DNA from: Alphaproteobacteria bacterium UBA3002
Lineage (GTDB): Bacteria; Pseudomonadota; Alphaproteobacteria; Rickettsiales; UBA3002
Reading direction: 5' to 3'
Assembly (NCBI GenBank): GCA_002346425.1
Contig: DDZS01000067.1
Coordinates: forward strand, 1 to 34,783
Length of the DNA: 34,783 nucleotides
This document shows positions 1-7,121 of the stretch, piece by piece (within the stretch, counting starts at the first letter, position 1; each line of letters starts with the position of its first letter). The notes below the pieces were generated by a model, which saw nothing but the letters and a program-made list of their open reading frames with translations, was not told where the DNA came from and searched no databases. Position numbers and translations under genes: made by a program.

Positions 1-667
1 TGATGAGATTTTCAATAAACGCGCCCATATAATCCGGGCGTTTATTTTGATAATCTAAGTAATAGGCATGCTCCCACACATCCATGGTGAGCAGTGGCGT
101 TTCGCCGTCGGTCATTGGGTTTTCGGCATTCGGGGTTTTACGAATGGCTAATTTGCCAGACTTATCCAGTACCAGCCATGCCCAGCCAGAACCGAATTGA
201 TTGCCACCGGCCGATTTGAATTCTTCGGCAAATTTGTCATACGAACCGAACGCGCTATCAACCGCATTCGCTAATTCGCCAGACGGTTTTCCGCCACCAT
301 TGGGGGCCATGCAATGCCAGTAAAAGGTGTGGTTCCATACTTGCGCGGCATTGTTGAAAATGCCTTTTTTGTCATCTTTTCCAGCAGTCGCCTGAATAAT
401 TTCTTCCAGCTCTTTGCCTTCAAATTCGGTACCTTCGATCAGCTTGTTCAGATTGGTCACGTAAGCGTTGTGGTGCTTGCCGTGGTGATAATCCAGTGTC
501 TCCGAAGAGATATGGGGTGCCAACGCATCTTTGGCGTAAGGCAGGTCAGGTAGTGTAAAAGCCATGGGTTTCTCCTGTTGTTGGTTTGCGAAAAGTGGCG
601 CAGGCAACTGGCTTGCCAGTCCTGCCACCGCGGTAGTTTGCATAAATTGCCGTCGGCTGATCTGCAT
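1..667 (-). CDS. sodB: Iron superoxide dismutase with N-terminal Tat-like signal (3' end outside window)
   Basis: Converts superoxide to oxygen and hydrogen peroxide. Counting from the internal Met at 565, the metal ligands are visible as H27, H79, D162 and H166, with the Fe-SOD-type Q75 in AQVWNHTFYW and the DVWEHAYYLDY signature. The C-terminus runs off the window. The usual cytoplasmic start would be the ATG at 565, preceded by AGGAGA (571-576). The same frame stays open to an ATG at 667, which has its own GGAGG (673-677) at 5 nt spacing. The extra 34 residues begin MQISRRQFMQTTAVAG: a twin-arginine motif, a hydrophobic stretch and an Ala-rich region, i.e. a Tat signal. I therefore annotate the longer form, with the internal start as a possible second product. 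It lies 36 bp downstream of hpnE. Enzyme identity is very secure; export is inferred. Confidence 0.93.
   Translation of the reverse strand, partial: MQISRRQFMQTTAVAGLASQLPAPLFANQQQEKPMAFTLPDLPYAKDALAPHISSETLDYHHGKHHNAYVTNLNKLIEGTEFEGKELEEIIQATAGKDDKKGIFNNAAQVWNHTFYWHCMAPNGGGKPSGELANAVDSAFGSYDKFAEEFKSAGGNQFGSGWAWLVLDKSGKLAIRKTPNAENPMTDGETPLLTMDVWEHAYYLDYQNKRPDYMGAFIENLI
571..576 (-). promoter_or_regulatory. Internal ribosome binding site for a short, signal-less SOD
   Basis: AGGAGA on the minus strand lies 5 nt upstream of the in-frame ATG at 563-565. It could allow a second initiation giving a cytoplasmic SOD from the same message, besides the GGAGG at 673-677 that serves the long form. Confidence 0.5.
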
Positions 668-672
668 AAGTT

Positions 673-677
673 CCTCC
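673..677 (-). promoter_or_regulatory. Ribosome binding site for the long, Tat-signal SOD
   Basis: A perfect GGAGG on the minus strand, 5 nt before the ATG at 665-667. It is the main reason for choosing the upstream start, because such a site would be unlikely in front of a spurious N-terminal extension. Confidence 0.6.
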
Positions 678-703
678 ACTTTTCCCCGTAATGTAGGACG
701 CGA

Positions 704-1903
704 TCAGCGCGATGCAAGGCATGCGTCCGCCGCCAACCGCCCGGAACGTAAAGCACCTTCGATCGTCGCGGGATAGCCCGTTTGCGTATAATCCCCCGCC
801 AGATAGAGGTTGGCATAGGCACTGCGTGTTGATGGTCGTCGCCGGGCATTGGTGCGGGTCGCCGTGAATCCGGCGAGTTTTTCATTCACCGCGCGATAGG
901 GTGGGATGTTTTTCTCAAATCCGTAAAGGGCTGCAAGGTCGCGCCAGATCGCTTTTGCCAGCTCGTCTTTATCTTCCGATTGCAGGTGATTTGCGGCGCT
1001 CGTGGTCGTGGAAACAATATTATCTGCTTTAAAAAACACCCATTCGGCGACGCTACCGATGATTCCCTCTATTTTCCCTAATGGCTGATGATGTGAATAG
1101 CGAAAATGCAGGTTAACAATCGATTCCATGTCCTTCGGCACGCTTAGTTCGGGGAGCAGGCGTTGCGCTTCACGCGGTGGCACGGCAAAAATCACGCGAT
1201 CATCGGGTGCAATCACTTGCGTTCCGGATGCGAAATGCAGTGCGCGGATATGATGATCTTCCATTGCAACTTTTTGCAGCCGTTGGCTGAAATACAGGCT
1301 GACGCCGAGCGTTTTTAATTTCGTCATCGCGGGATCGAGCAATGCCTGTTGAAACGGCGCACGCGCTATCCGAGCTTGGGCGGCCATACGCCCGCCCGTT
1401 GCTATATGGATTAAAAATCGTAAAAATTGGCGGGCCTCTGCCTGATCCGGTGGCGTATTCAACGCGGATACACATAGAGGCACAGCCCAGCGTTTTCCGA
1501 GCGGAGATTCCGGAGGAATTGCCCGGGACACGCTTTTCGCAAAAGGTAATTTCAGCAGATGCCAATATTGAAACAGCGGCAAATGCGGCAGCCAATACGG
1601 CGCTGCCCATTCCCACTGGCGTGGGTAAAGCGCATCGCGCATGAGGTAGCGCGGTTCTGCCCACTGCCATTGCGCCTCCGCCCCGATTGCCGCAATGAAG
1701 GCATGCGCTTCGCGATTGCAGCGTAGTAACAAATGATTGCCATTGTCGATTTCGCAGCCCAGTTGCGCATCGAAATAGGACCGGCAGCGCCCACCCAGTT
1801 GCGGCGACGCTTCATAGAGCGAGACGGACACGCCTTGCTCTGCCAGATGCAACGCGGCATTCAGGCCAGCAAGCCCGCCGCCGATGATATGGGTGATGGT
1901 CAT
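704..1903 (-). CDS. hpnE: Hydroxysqualene dehydroxylase / squalene-associated FAD-dependent desaturase
   Basis: FAD-dependent amine-oxidase-fold enzyme of the HpnE family, which reduces hydroxysqualene to squalene in the bacterial HpnCDE route to hopanoids. Visible features are the N-terminal dinucleotide fold (IIGGGLAGLNAA, residues 7-18), the GGRCRSY motif near residue 37, and the C-terminal FAD-binding segment ending AGDYTQTGYPATIEGALRSG, characteristic of this family. The 399-residue length is normal. The ATG at 1903 follows only a weak ribosome binding site. It is divergent from a squalene/phytoene-synthase-like gene, with a palindromic repeat filling the whole gap, and sod follows it on the same strand. 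No squalene-hopene cyclase or clear HpnC/HpnD is in view, so the hopanoid role rests on family membership. Confidence 0.85.
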   Translation of the reverse strand: MTITHIIGGGLAGLNAALHLAEQGVSVSLYEASPQLGGRCRSYFDAQLGCEIDNGNHLLLRCNREAHAFIAAIGAEAQWQWAEPRYLMRDALYPRQWEWAAPYWLPHLPLFQYWHLLKLPFAKSVSRAIPPESPLGKRWAVPLCVSALNTPPDQAEARQFLRFLIHIATGGRMAAQARIARAPFQQALLDPAMTKLKTLGVSLYFSQRLQKVAMEDHHIRALHFASGTQVIAPDDRVIFAVPPREAQRLLPELSVPKDMESIVNLHFRYSHHQPLGKIEGIIGSVAEWVFFKADNIVSTTTSAANHLQSEDKDELAKAIWRDLAALYGFEKNIPPYRAVNEKLAGFTATRTNARRRPSTRSAYANLYLAGDYTQTGYPATIEGALRSGRLAADACLASR

Positions 1904-1914
1904 CGCCTATTCAT

Positions 1915-1988
1915 AGCGTCATCCTGAATTTATTTCAGGATCTTTTTGACAAAAGAACAAGATCCCGAAACAAGTTCGGGATGACGTT
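1915..1988. repeat. Palindromic repeat with two 30-nt inverted arms
   Basis: The left arm (1915-1944) and right arm (1959-1988) are reverse complements except at five transition positions, four of which would still give G-U pairing in RNA. The spacer is 14 nt. Each arm also folds on itself (CCTGAA...TTCAGG and CCCGAA...TTCGGG). The family resembles dispersed palindromes with GTCATCC/GGATGAC ends that I recall from alphaproteobacterial genomes. The right arm contains the ATG used as start of the downstream plus-strand gene. Confidence 0.85.
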
Positions 1989-2727
1989 GCTATCCCTATC
2001 CCGAGCCGTAGAGTATGAAAGCTACCTCATTGCGCAGCTTGCGCCGTCGGAACAGCGCGAGCAATTGCACCTGCTCAATGCCTTGCGCGGCGAGCTGATG
2101 AAAGCGCCACGGCTTAATCCTGAACCGGCGTTAGCGGCGATTCGCCTGAAATGGTGGCAAGACGCGCTCGGCGATATACGCCGCCCTGCCCATGGGCAAA
2201 ACCATCCGGTATTATTGGCACTTGCCGACAGCCCGCTGCGCGACGCGGATTTTTTACCTTGGATCACAGCGCGCGAAACCGAAATTACTGCGCGGCAAGG
2301 CGTTGCCACCACCGAAGCCTTCTACACCTATCTTGATCAGGATGTGGGCCATTGGTTCACGTTGGCAGCACACGACGCGCAGCCGCTCGCGCGCGCCTAT
2401 GGTATCCTGCAACTACTGCGACGATTGCCGCAGGATATTGCGCGCAAGCAGATCATCTGGCCACGCGATAGTCTGCAACAGTTCGGATTGACGCCAAACG
2501 CCGTCGATGCGGATGATACCGACGCTCGGTTGCACGCTTTCGTAAAGCATTGGGCAACGACGGCAGAAGCGCTTATTCAAGCGCCACCGCCGGACAATGC
2601 CGTACTAAGGCGCTATCGCCATGTAACGCAAAGCTGGCTCGCGCATATCGCGCAGAAAGAGTATTCCCTTACCCGCCTAGCACCGCGACGCGTTCTGCTG
2701 CCGCTAACGCTGTGGCTGAACCGGTAA
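1981..2727 (+). CDS. Squalene/phytoene synthase-like protein (NDUFAF6-like, degenerate)
   Basis: 248 residues with the squalene/phytoene synthase fold signature, for example the RLKWWQDAL stretch near residue 56 and the LLRRLPQDIARKQIIWPRD stretch near residues 142-160. The two Asp-rich DxxxD prenyl-diphosphate/Mg binding motifs of true synthases are not visible. That pattern fits the alphaproteobacterial relatives of NDUFAF6, a mitochondrial complex I assembly factor, better than an active HpnC/HpnD, although the neighbour is hpnE. The ATG at 1981 lies inside the palindromic repeat; a TTG at 1987 is an alternative start, and neither has a good ribosome binding site. The 3' end overlaps trmFO antisense by 59 bp. 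Family placement is fairly secure; the catalytic or assembly role is open. Confidence 0.7.
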   Translation: MTLLSLSRAVEYESYLIAQLAPSEQREQLHLLNALRGELMKAPRLNPEPALAAIRLKWWQDALGDIRRPAHGQNHPVLLALADSPLRDADFLPWITARETEITARQGVATTEAFYTYLDQDVGHWFTLAAHDAQPLARAYGILQLLRRLPQDIARKQIIWPRDSLQQFGLTPNAVDADDTDARLHAFVKHWATTAEALIQAPPPDNAVLRRYRHVTQSWLAHIAQKEYSLTRLAPRRVLLPLTLWLNR

Positions 2728-4021
2728 GCCACTCACCCAACGCTGCTTTCGCGCGATTGGTATAGCCATGCGGACGATCGGCTTTTTTCATGCGGCCTTC
2801 CAGCGGCGGAAATAAGCCGAAATTGACATTCATCGGCTGGAAAGTTTTGGCATTTGCATCCCCGGTTATATGGCGCAGCAATGCGCCGAGCGCTGTTTCT
2901 GCGGGAGGAATCTGCATTTCGCCCGAAGCGAATCGCCCCGCCAGCAAGCCACAGGCCGCGCTTTCCACGTACCCTTCCACGCCGGTAATCTGTCCGGCGA
3001 AACGAATATGCGGCGCGGGCTTAAACCGCAATTGTTCGTCAAGCAGTAGCGGGCTATTGATGAAGGTATTGCGATGAATCCCACCCAGCCGCGCAAACTC
3101 AGCGTTTTCCAGGCCGGGAATCGTGCGGAAAATTTCTTTTTGCGCGCCCCATTTCAGTTTGGTTTGAAAGCCAACCATGTTGAACAAGGTGCCGAGTTTA
3201 TTATCCTGTCGCAATTGCACGACGGCATAGGGTTTCTCATCCGGCGCATGCGGATTGGTCAGGCCAACCGGTTTCATCGGACCGAAACGTAACGTCTCCG
3301 GCCCGCGTTCGGCCATGACCTCAATCGGCAAGCAGCCATTGAAGTAAGGTGTATTTTTTTCCCATTCCTTAAACTCGGTTTTGTCACCGTCAATCAGCGC
3401 CTGAATGAAGGCTTCATATTGCGCGCGACTCATGGGGCAATTGATGTAATCATCCCCTTCGCCCTTGTCGTAGCGCGATTGTTTCCATGCGATCGCCATG
3501 TCGATTGAGTCTGTCTCGACAATCGGGGCAATGGCATCAAAAAACGCGAGATAGTCTTCGCCGGACGCTTTCAAAATACTTTGCGACAACGCGTCCGAGG
3601 TTAATGGCCCGGTCGCGATCAGCCACTGGCCATCCGTCGGCAGTTCGGTGATTTCTTTATCTGAGAAGGTGATATTAGGATGCGCTTCTAACGCTTGCGT
3701 GACACCGCGCGCAAAGGCATCGCGATCTACCGCTAACGCGCCACCAGCGGGCACCTGATGCTGATCGCCCATACGCATAATCAGCGAGTCGCAACGGCGC
3801 ATTTCGTCATGCAAAAGCCCGACCGCATTGCGCTCTGAATCGTCACTACGAAAAGAATTGGAACAGACTAGCTCCGCGCAGTCCTTCGTGTGATGCGCAT
3901 GCGTTTGCGCGCCACTGCGCCGCATTTCGTGAATGACCACTTGCAACCCACGTTCGGCGGCTTGCCAGGCGGCTTCGCTGCCCGCCATGCCACCGCCAAT
4001 AATATTGAAAATCTCTGTCAT
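2669..4021 (-). CDS. trmFO: Methylenetetrahydrofolate-tRNA-(uracil-5-)-methyltransferase TrmFO
   Basis: Folate- and FAD-dependent enzyme that makes the m5U54 (T54) base in the T-loop of tRNAs, in the cytoplasm. The 450-residue length is typical. Residues 7-18 form the FAD-binding IIGGGMAGSEAA motif. The HHTKDCAELVCSNSFRSD block, the QLRQDNKLGTLFNMVGFQTKLKW region and the FAGQITGVEGYVESAACGLLAG segment are all TrmFO hallmarks. The C-terminal part carries the MNVNFGLFPPL motif. The 3' end overlaps the convergent squalene-synthase-like gene (2669-2727). It lies 38 bp downstream of the HisN-like gene on the same strand, so the two may be cotranscribed. Confidence 0.95.
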   Translation of the reverse strand: MTEIFNIIGGGMAGSEAAWQAAERGLQVVIHEMRRSGAQTHAHHTKDCAELVCSNSFRSDDSERNAVGLLHDEMRRCDSLIMRMGDQHQVPAGGALAVDRDAFARGVTQALEAHPNITFSDKEITELPTDGQWLIATGPLTSDALSQSILKASGEDYLAFFDAIAPIVETDSIDMAIAWKQSRYDKGEGDDYINCPMSRAQYEAFIQALIDGDKTEFKEWEKNTPYFNGCLPIEVMAERGPETLRFGPMKPVGLTNPHAPDEKPYAVVQLRQDNKLGTLFNMVGFQTKLKWGAQKEIFRTIPGLENAEFARLGGIHRNTFINSPLLLDEQLRFKPAPHIRFAGQITGVEGYVESAACGLLAGRFASGEMQIPPAETALGALLRHITGDANAKTFQPMNVNFGLFPPLEGRMKKADRPHGYTNRAKAALGEWLTGSATALAAAERVAVLGG

Positions 4022-4059
4022 GCAGGCTGTGTAAAGGATTCATCTGGCACTGACAAGCG

Positions 4060-4857
4060 TCAGGGCGTAGTGAGAATACCGATGGCTTGTGCATGTAGCG
4101 CAATATCCCGCGCTGCTAGCACGCGACCATCACTCTCTAACGTGAGTGGCTTGCCTTCCCAGTCGGTGATGATGCCGCCGGATTGTTCCACGATGGGCAC
4201 CAATGCTGCAAAATCCCACGGTTTCAGTTTAGCTTCGACGACAATATCGACACCGCCATTCGCCAATAGCCCAAACGCATAGGCGTCATGGTTTAGTAAG
4301 ACCGAACGGGTTTGCTGTTCCAACTGCCGAAAGGCACGCATTTCTGAGGCCGAAAAGTAGCTCATTGAAGTGGTGGCGATCATCGCTTCGGCAAAAGAAT
4401 CCGGCAAGTCTTCTTGCGCTAAGGGCTGTGACGAATCACCCCCAAGCCAGCGTTCTTTTTTGATTGGTTGCGAAATGATGCCAAGCAACGGGGTGCCTTC
4501 GTAACATATTGCGATCAGCGTGGTGAAGGTGGGTTTACCCGCAATAAAAGCGCGCGTGCCATCGATCGGATCGATCACCCATTGCCACGATGCTTCGGGG
4601 TTTACGCGTGCCGTTTCTTCGCCGTAAATGCCATGTTGCGGATAATGCGTGCGGATCGCTTCCACCAGCGCCATTTCGATTTCCTGATCGGCCAGTGTCA
4701 CTGGTGAAGCATCGGCTTTTTGCTCCACCGCTAACGGCGCACCAAAATACTGCCGCGCTACCGCATCCGCCTTATCGGCTAAGCGATGCAGAAACAGCGC
4801 GTAGTCTGCCAGTTCGGCTTTCGGCCCGTGTTTCGGAAATGCGACCGTTTCACCCAT
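4060..4857 (-). CDS. hisN: Inositol-monophosphatase-family phosphatase, probable histidinol-phosphatase
   Basis: Mg-dependent phosphatase of the IMPase fold; the closest pattern is the HisN type that removes phosphate from L-histidinol phosphate. Metal-binding motifs are visible: GEE at residues 79-81, DPIDGT at 96-101 followed by RAFIAGKPTF, and a PWDFAALVPIVEQSGG motif in the C-terminal third. I chose the ATG at 4857 because it overlaps the stop of the upstream lipoprotein gene as TAATG; a TTG further upstream would extend it by 8 residues. Length is 265 residues, as usual for the family. No other histidine genes are nearby, so inositol phosphate or PAP cannot be excluded as substrates. Confidence 0.78.
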   Translation of the reverse strand: MGETVAFPKHGPKAELADYALFLHRLADKADAVARQYFGAPLAVEQKADASPVTLADQEIEMALVEAIRTHYPQHGIYGEETARVNPEASWQWVIDPIDGTRAFIAGKPTFTTLIAICYEGTPLLGIISQPIKKERWLGGDSSQPLAQEDLPDSFAEAMIATTSMSYFSASEMRAFRQLEQQTRSVLLNHDAYAFGLLANGGVDIVVEAKLKPWDFAALVPIVEQSGGIITDWEGKPLTLESDGRVLAARDIALHAQAIGILTTP

Positions 4858-5138
4858 TAAAAACCGTGCCCGATGCCCCAATGATTGCGATAGCGATGCG
4901 GCCCATAGTAGCCTGAACCCACCCCGACATGCGTGGAGTAGCGGGCAGCATTCCGCGCATCAGCACGCATTTCCACCATTCGTAACCGGCACTCGGCGAA
5001 CGCATCTGTCCCGGGGCGGAAGCCTAAGTCAACGCATTGGCGAATATCGGCCTGCTCTTGCTGCTGGCGTTGCGCTTCAATTTCCTGCGGCGTGGCGCAA
5101 GCGGAGAGCAGCAATAATGGAATTAGAAAGAATCGCAT
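4857..5138 (-). CDS. Small hypothetical lipoprotein
   Basis: 93 residues, starting MRFFLIPLLLLSAC: a short signal peptide with a lipobox (LSAC) whose Cys14 would be lipidated. The mature part begins with a Gln/Glu-rich helix, then a CVDLGFRPGTDAFAECRLRM segment with two Cys that I recognise from small alphaproteobacterial lipoproteins, and ends in a Gly/Tyr/His-rich tail. The ATG at 5138 is preferred over an upstream TTG because the signal peptide starts there. Its stop overlaps the start of the HisN-like gene (TAATG), suggesting translational coupling of two functionally unrelated proteins. Function unknown. Confidence 0.75.
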   Translation of the reverse strand: MRFFLIPLLLLSACATPQEIEAQRQQQEQADIRQCVDLGFRPGTDAFAECRLRMVEMRADARNAARYSTHVGVGSGYYGPHRYRNHWGIGHGF

Positions 5139-5184
5139 GGGCAAAGGCTACTACGCCAAGCGCAAAAGGCAAGCCGCTTCGTGA

Positions 5185-6360
5185 TTAAAATGCGGCGATG
5201 CCGGTGATGGCGCGGCCGAGGATCAGCGCATGGATGTCATGCGTGCCTTCATAGGTATTCACCGCTTCCAGATTCACCATATGGCGCATGACATGATATT
5301 CATCCGAAATACCGTTACCGCCCAGCATGTCACGGCATTCGCGCGCGATATGTAGCGCCTTCCCGGCTGAGTTGCGTTTGATCAGCGAAATCATTTCCGG
5401 CTGCCAATTACCTTCGTCGATCAAGCGACCGACGCGCAGGCAGGCTTGCAGCCCCAATGCGATATCGACCATCGCGTCGGTAAGCTTTTTTTGCAGCAAT
5501 TGGTTCGATGCCAGAGGCCGCCCGAATTGCTGACGTTCGAGCAGGTAATTGCGCGTCATGCGCAGGCAGTCTTCTGCCGCGCCTAACGCCCCCCAACCGA
5601 TGCCAAAACGCGCTTTATTAAGGCACGAGAACGGGCCTTTCAGTCCCAGCACATCCAGCCGGTGCGAGTCGGGCGTGAATGCGCCATCGAGCATGATCAT
5701 GCCCGTTGTCGACGCACGCAGCGAAAGTTTACCTTCCAGTTTGGGCGTATCAAAGCCCTCGCCGCGCTCGATCACAAAGCCGGAGATTTTTCCGTCCTCC
5801 ACCTCAGGGTCGCCATAGACTTTCGCCCAGACCACCGCCAAATCGGCAATCGGTGAATTGGTAATCCATGTTTTCGAACCGCTTAAACGATAGCCGCCAT
5901 CGACTTTCTCAGCGCGCATTTTCATACTGCCGGGGTCGGACCCGTGATCCGGTTCGGTCAGGCCGAAACACCCGATCAGCTCACCCGTCGCCAGTTTCGG
6001 CAGATATTGTTCTTTCAATTCCTCGGACGCAAATTGATAAATCGGATGCATCACCAGTGACGACTGCACCGACAGCGCCGAACGATAGCCGCTGTCCACC
6101 GCTTCGATTTCGCGGGCGATCAGGCCGTAAGCGACATGACTGACGCCCGGGCAGCCGTAACCTTCGATGGTTGAACCGAGCAGGCCCACCTCCCCCATCT
6201 TGCGCATAATCGCCGGGTCGAACTCTTCGTTGCGGTTGGCCAGAATAATGCCGGGTAATAATTCATTCTGAGCAAAATCACGCGCCGTATCGCGGATTAA
6301 CCGCTCTTCATCGGTCAACTGATCGTCCAGATGCAGCGGATCTTCCCAAAAATCAGCCAT
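5185..6360 (-). CDS. gcdH: Glutaryl-CoA dehydrogenase
   Basis: Acyl-CoA dehydrogenase family flavoenzyme that oxidises and decarboxylates glutaryl-CoA to crotonyl-CoA in lysine, hydroxylysine and tryptophan breakdown. Visible features: the FGLTEPDHGSDPGSM FAD-contact motif around residues 132-146, the KTWITNSPIADLAVVWAK segment, the ERQQFGRPLASNQLLQKKL block, and the C-terminal NTYEGTHDIHALILGRAITG, which places the catalytic glutamate at about E371. These match GCDH more closely than other acyl-CoA dehydrogenases. Length is 391 residues. Its start overlaps the end of the four-helix-bundle gene by 8 nt and sits against a heptamer array, so there is no Shine-Dalgarno of its own; translation may depend on coupling. 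Confidence 0.93.
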   Translation of the reverse strand: MADFWEDPLHLDDQLTDEERLIRDTARDFAQNELLPGIILANRNEEFDPAIMRKMGEVGLLGSTIEGYGCPGVSHVAYGLIAREIEAVDSGYRSALSVQSSLVMHPIYQFASEELKEQYLPKLATGELIGCFGLTEPDHGSDPGSMKMRAEKVDGGYRLSGSKTWITNSPIADLAVVWAKVYGDPEVEDGKISGFVIERGEGFDTPKLEGKLSLRASTTGMIMLDGAFTPDSHRLDVLGLKGPFSCLNKARFGIGWGALGAAEDCLRMTRNYLLERQQFGRPLASNQLLQKKLTDAMVDIALGLQACLRVGRLIDEGNWQPEMISLIKRNSAGKALHIARECRDMLGGNGISDEYHVMRHMVNLEAVNTYEGTHDIHALILGRAITGIAAF

Positions 6361-6772
6361 GATTGGGATTCGCGATTTGGGATTCGGGATTTGAGGTTTT
6401 CTGTTTGAGCGAATGACTCATCTTACCCAACATCTTTGTAATATGATCGGCTTGCTCCAGCAAACCATGTGCGACTGCTTTGTCCCAATACTCTAGTTCG
6501 AGCGCAATCTCAATCTGCGTTTCCAGTTCGGCTACAGACCCTAATGCAATATCCAAAAAGCGAATGAATTCTTTTGTGCTTCTTGCGTGACCTTCGGCAA
6601 TATTGGAAGGAATAGACACGGCTGCACGGCGCATCTGATTTGATAAGCCATATAATTCATGATTGGGAAAAGAATTCGTTTCTTTATAAATAGCCAGACA
6701 CAGCTGTTTAGACATCTGCCACACACGCAAATCGCGATAGGTTCGCACCGGAAGGGCCATTATTTTGCTCAT
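6353..6772 (-). CDS. Four-helix-bundle protein of the 23S rRNA intervening-sequence family
   Basis: 139 residues. The core (residues 11-120) has the family pattern: RTYRDLRVWQMSKQLCLAIYKET, then NHELYGLSNQMRRAAVSIPSNIAEG, then an FIRFLDIALGSVAELETQIEIA helix. Members occur inside 23S rRNA intervening sequences or as stand-alone genes of unknown function, and share a fold with Avd proteins of diversity-generating retroelements; no reverse transcriptase is present here. The gene is bracketed by heptamer arrays in inverted orientation (6360-6392 and 6773-6803), and its last dozen residues (SNPESQIANPNHG) are encoded by the array itself. A start at 6760 (MALPVRTYRDL) is possible. It looks like a cassette inserted between the small hypothetical gene and gcdH. 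Confidence 0.88.
   Translation of the reverse strand: MSKIMALPVRTYRDLRVWQMSKQLCLAIYKETNSFPNHELYGLSNQMRRAAVSIPSNIAEGHARSTKEFIRFLDIALGSVAELETQIEIALELEYWDKAVAHGLLEQADHITKMLGKMSHSLKQKTSNPESQIANPNHG
6360..6392. repeat. Heptamer array, gcdH-proximal side
   Basis: Degenerate tandem 7-nt units (minus strand: AAATCCC, GAATCCC, AAATCGC, GAATCCC, then AATC). GGGATTCGGGATT at 6379-6391 (plus strand) is an exact 13-nt inverted match to 6791-6803. The array encodes the C-terminal tail of the four-helix-bundle protein and occupies the leader of gcdH. Confidence 0.8.
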
Positions 6773-6803
6773 CGCGATTCTCGAATCTCCAATCCCGAAT
6801 CCC
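6773..6803. repeat. Heptamer array, upstream side of the four-helix-bundle gene
   Basis: Minus-strand units GGGATTC, GGGATTG, GAGATTC, GAGAATC and a GCG remnant run directly into the four-helix-bundle start codon. The array is inverted relative to 6360-6392 and begins at the stop codon of the small gene at 6803-7036. Confidence 0.8.
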
Positions 6804-7036
6804 TATAGCACAATATTTACAATAGAACCGCGATCCCAATAGACACCGCGGGATAGGGCGGTGAGTGCGCGACTGATAAGATGCGCGAGTTCATCGGTGG
6901 TGGGAATCACATTTTCGCGGGCGCGGCGATTGGGATAAAAATCGTCAAGATTCTCCTGCACGCGTTCTTCGCGGCGCGTCCGATTTTGTGGGCGCGACGG
7001 GGTGGCCCCGATGTCGAAATTGCGAATACCTACCAT
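6803..7036 (-). CDS. Small conserved-looking hypothetical protein
   Basis: 77 residues, charged and Arg-rich in the first half (residues 14-40), followed by a helix-like segment TTDELAHLISRALTALSRGVYWDRGSIVNIVL. The last part resembles C-termini I recall from small alphaproteobacterial proteins (YWDRGSI-V-NI-V). The ATG at 7036 follows a good AGGGGA site at 7 nt spacing, which supports it being a real gene. No signal peptide or membrane segment. Its stop abuts the heptamer array of the next gene. Function not recognised. Confidence 0.6.
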   Translation of the reverse strand: MVGIRNFDIGATPSRPQNRTRREERVQENLDDFYPNRRARENVIPTTDELAHLISRALTALSRGVYWDRGSIVNIVL

Positions 7037-7070
7037 GGCGATTCCCCTGTTAAGACGTTATTTATCTATG

Positions 7071-7100
7071 AATATAGCAAATTTTGCCGGGTATGGCCAA
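7071..7100 (-). promoter_or_regulatory. Putative promoter for the minus-strand run beginning at 7036
   Basis: On the minus strand, TTGGCC (7095-7100) and TATATT (7071-7076) are separated by 18 nt, in an A/T-rich patch 35 nt upstream of the start at 7036. This is one of few gaps in the window large enough for a promoter (85 bp). It is an eye-made match to a sigma70-like pattern only. Confidence 0.3.
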
Positions 7101-7121
7101 AGATATCTTTCCGAAAGTGGG

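Noticed and set aside
1946..1951. TTGACA in the spacer of the palindrome, as a -35 box
   Set aside because: No acceptable -10 lies 16-18 bp downstream on the plus strand, so I did not call a promoter.
6353..6806. Diversity-generating retroelement suggested by the Avd-like protein
   Set aside because: No reverse transcriptase and no template/variable repeat pair was seen nearby, so only the four-helix-bundle family call is kept.
6353..6806. 23S rRNA intervening sequence
   Set aside because: There is no rRNA sequence around the gene; it sits between protein-coding genes.
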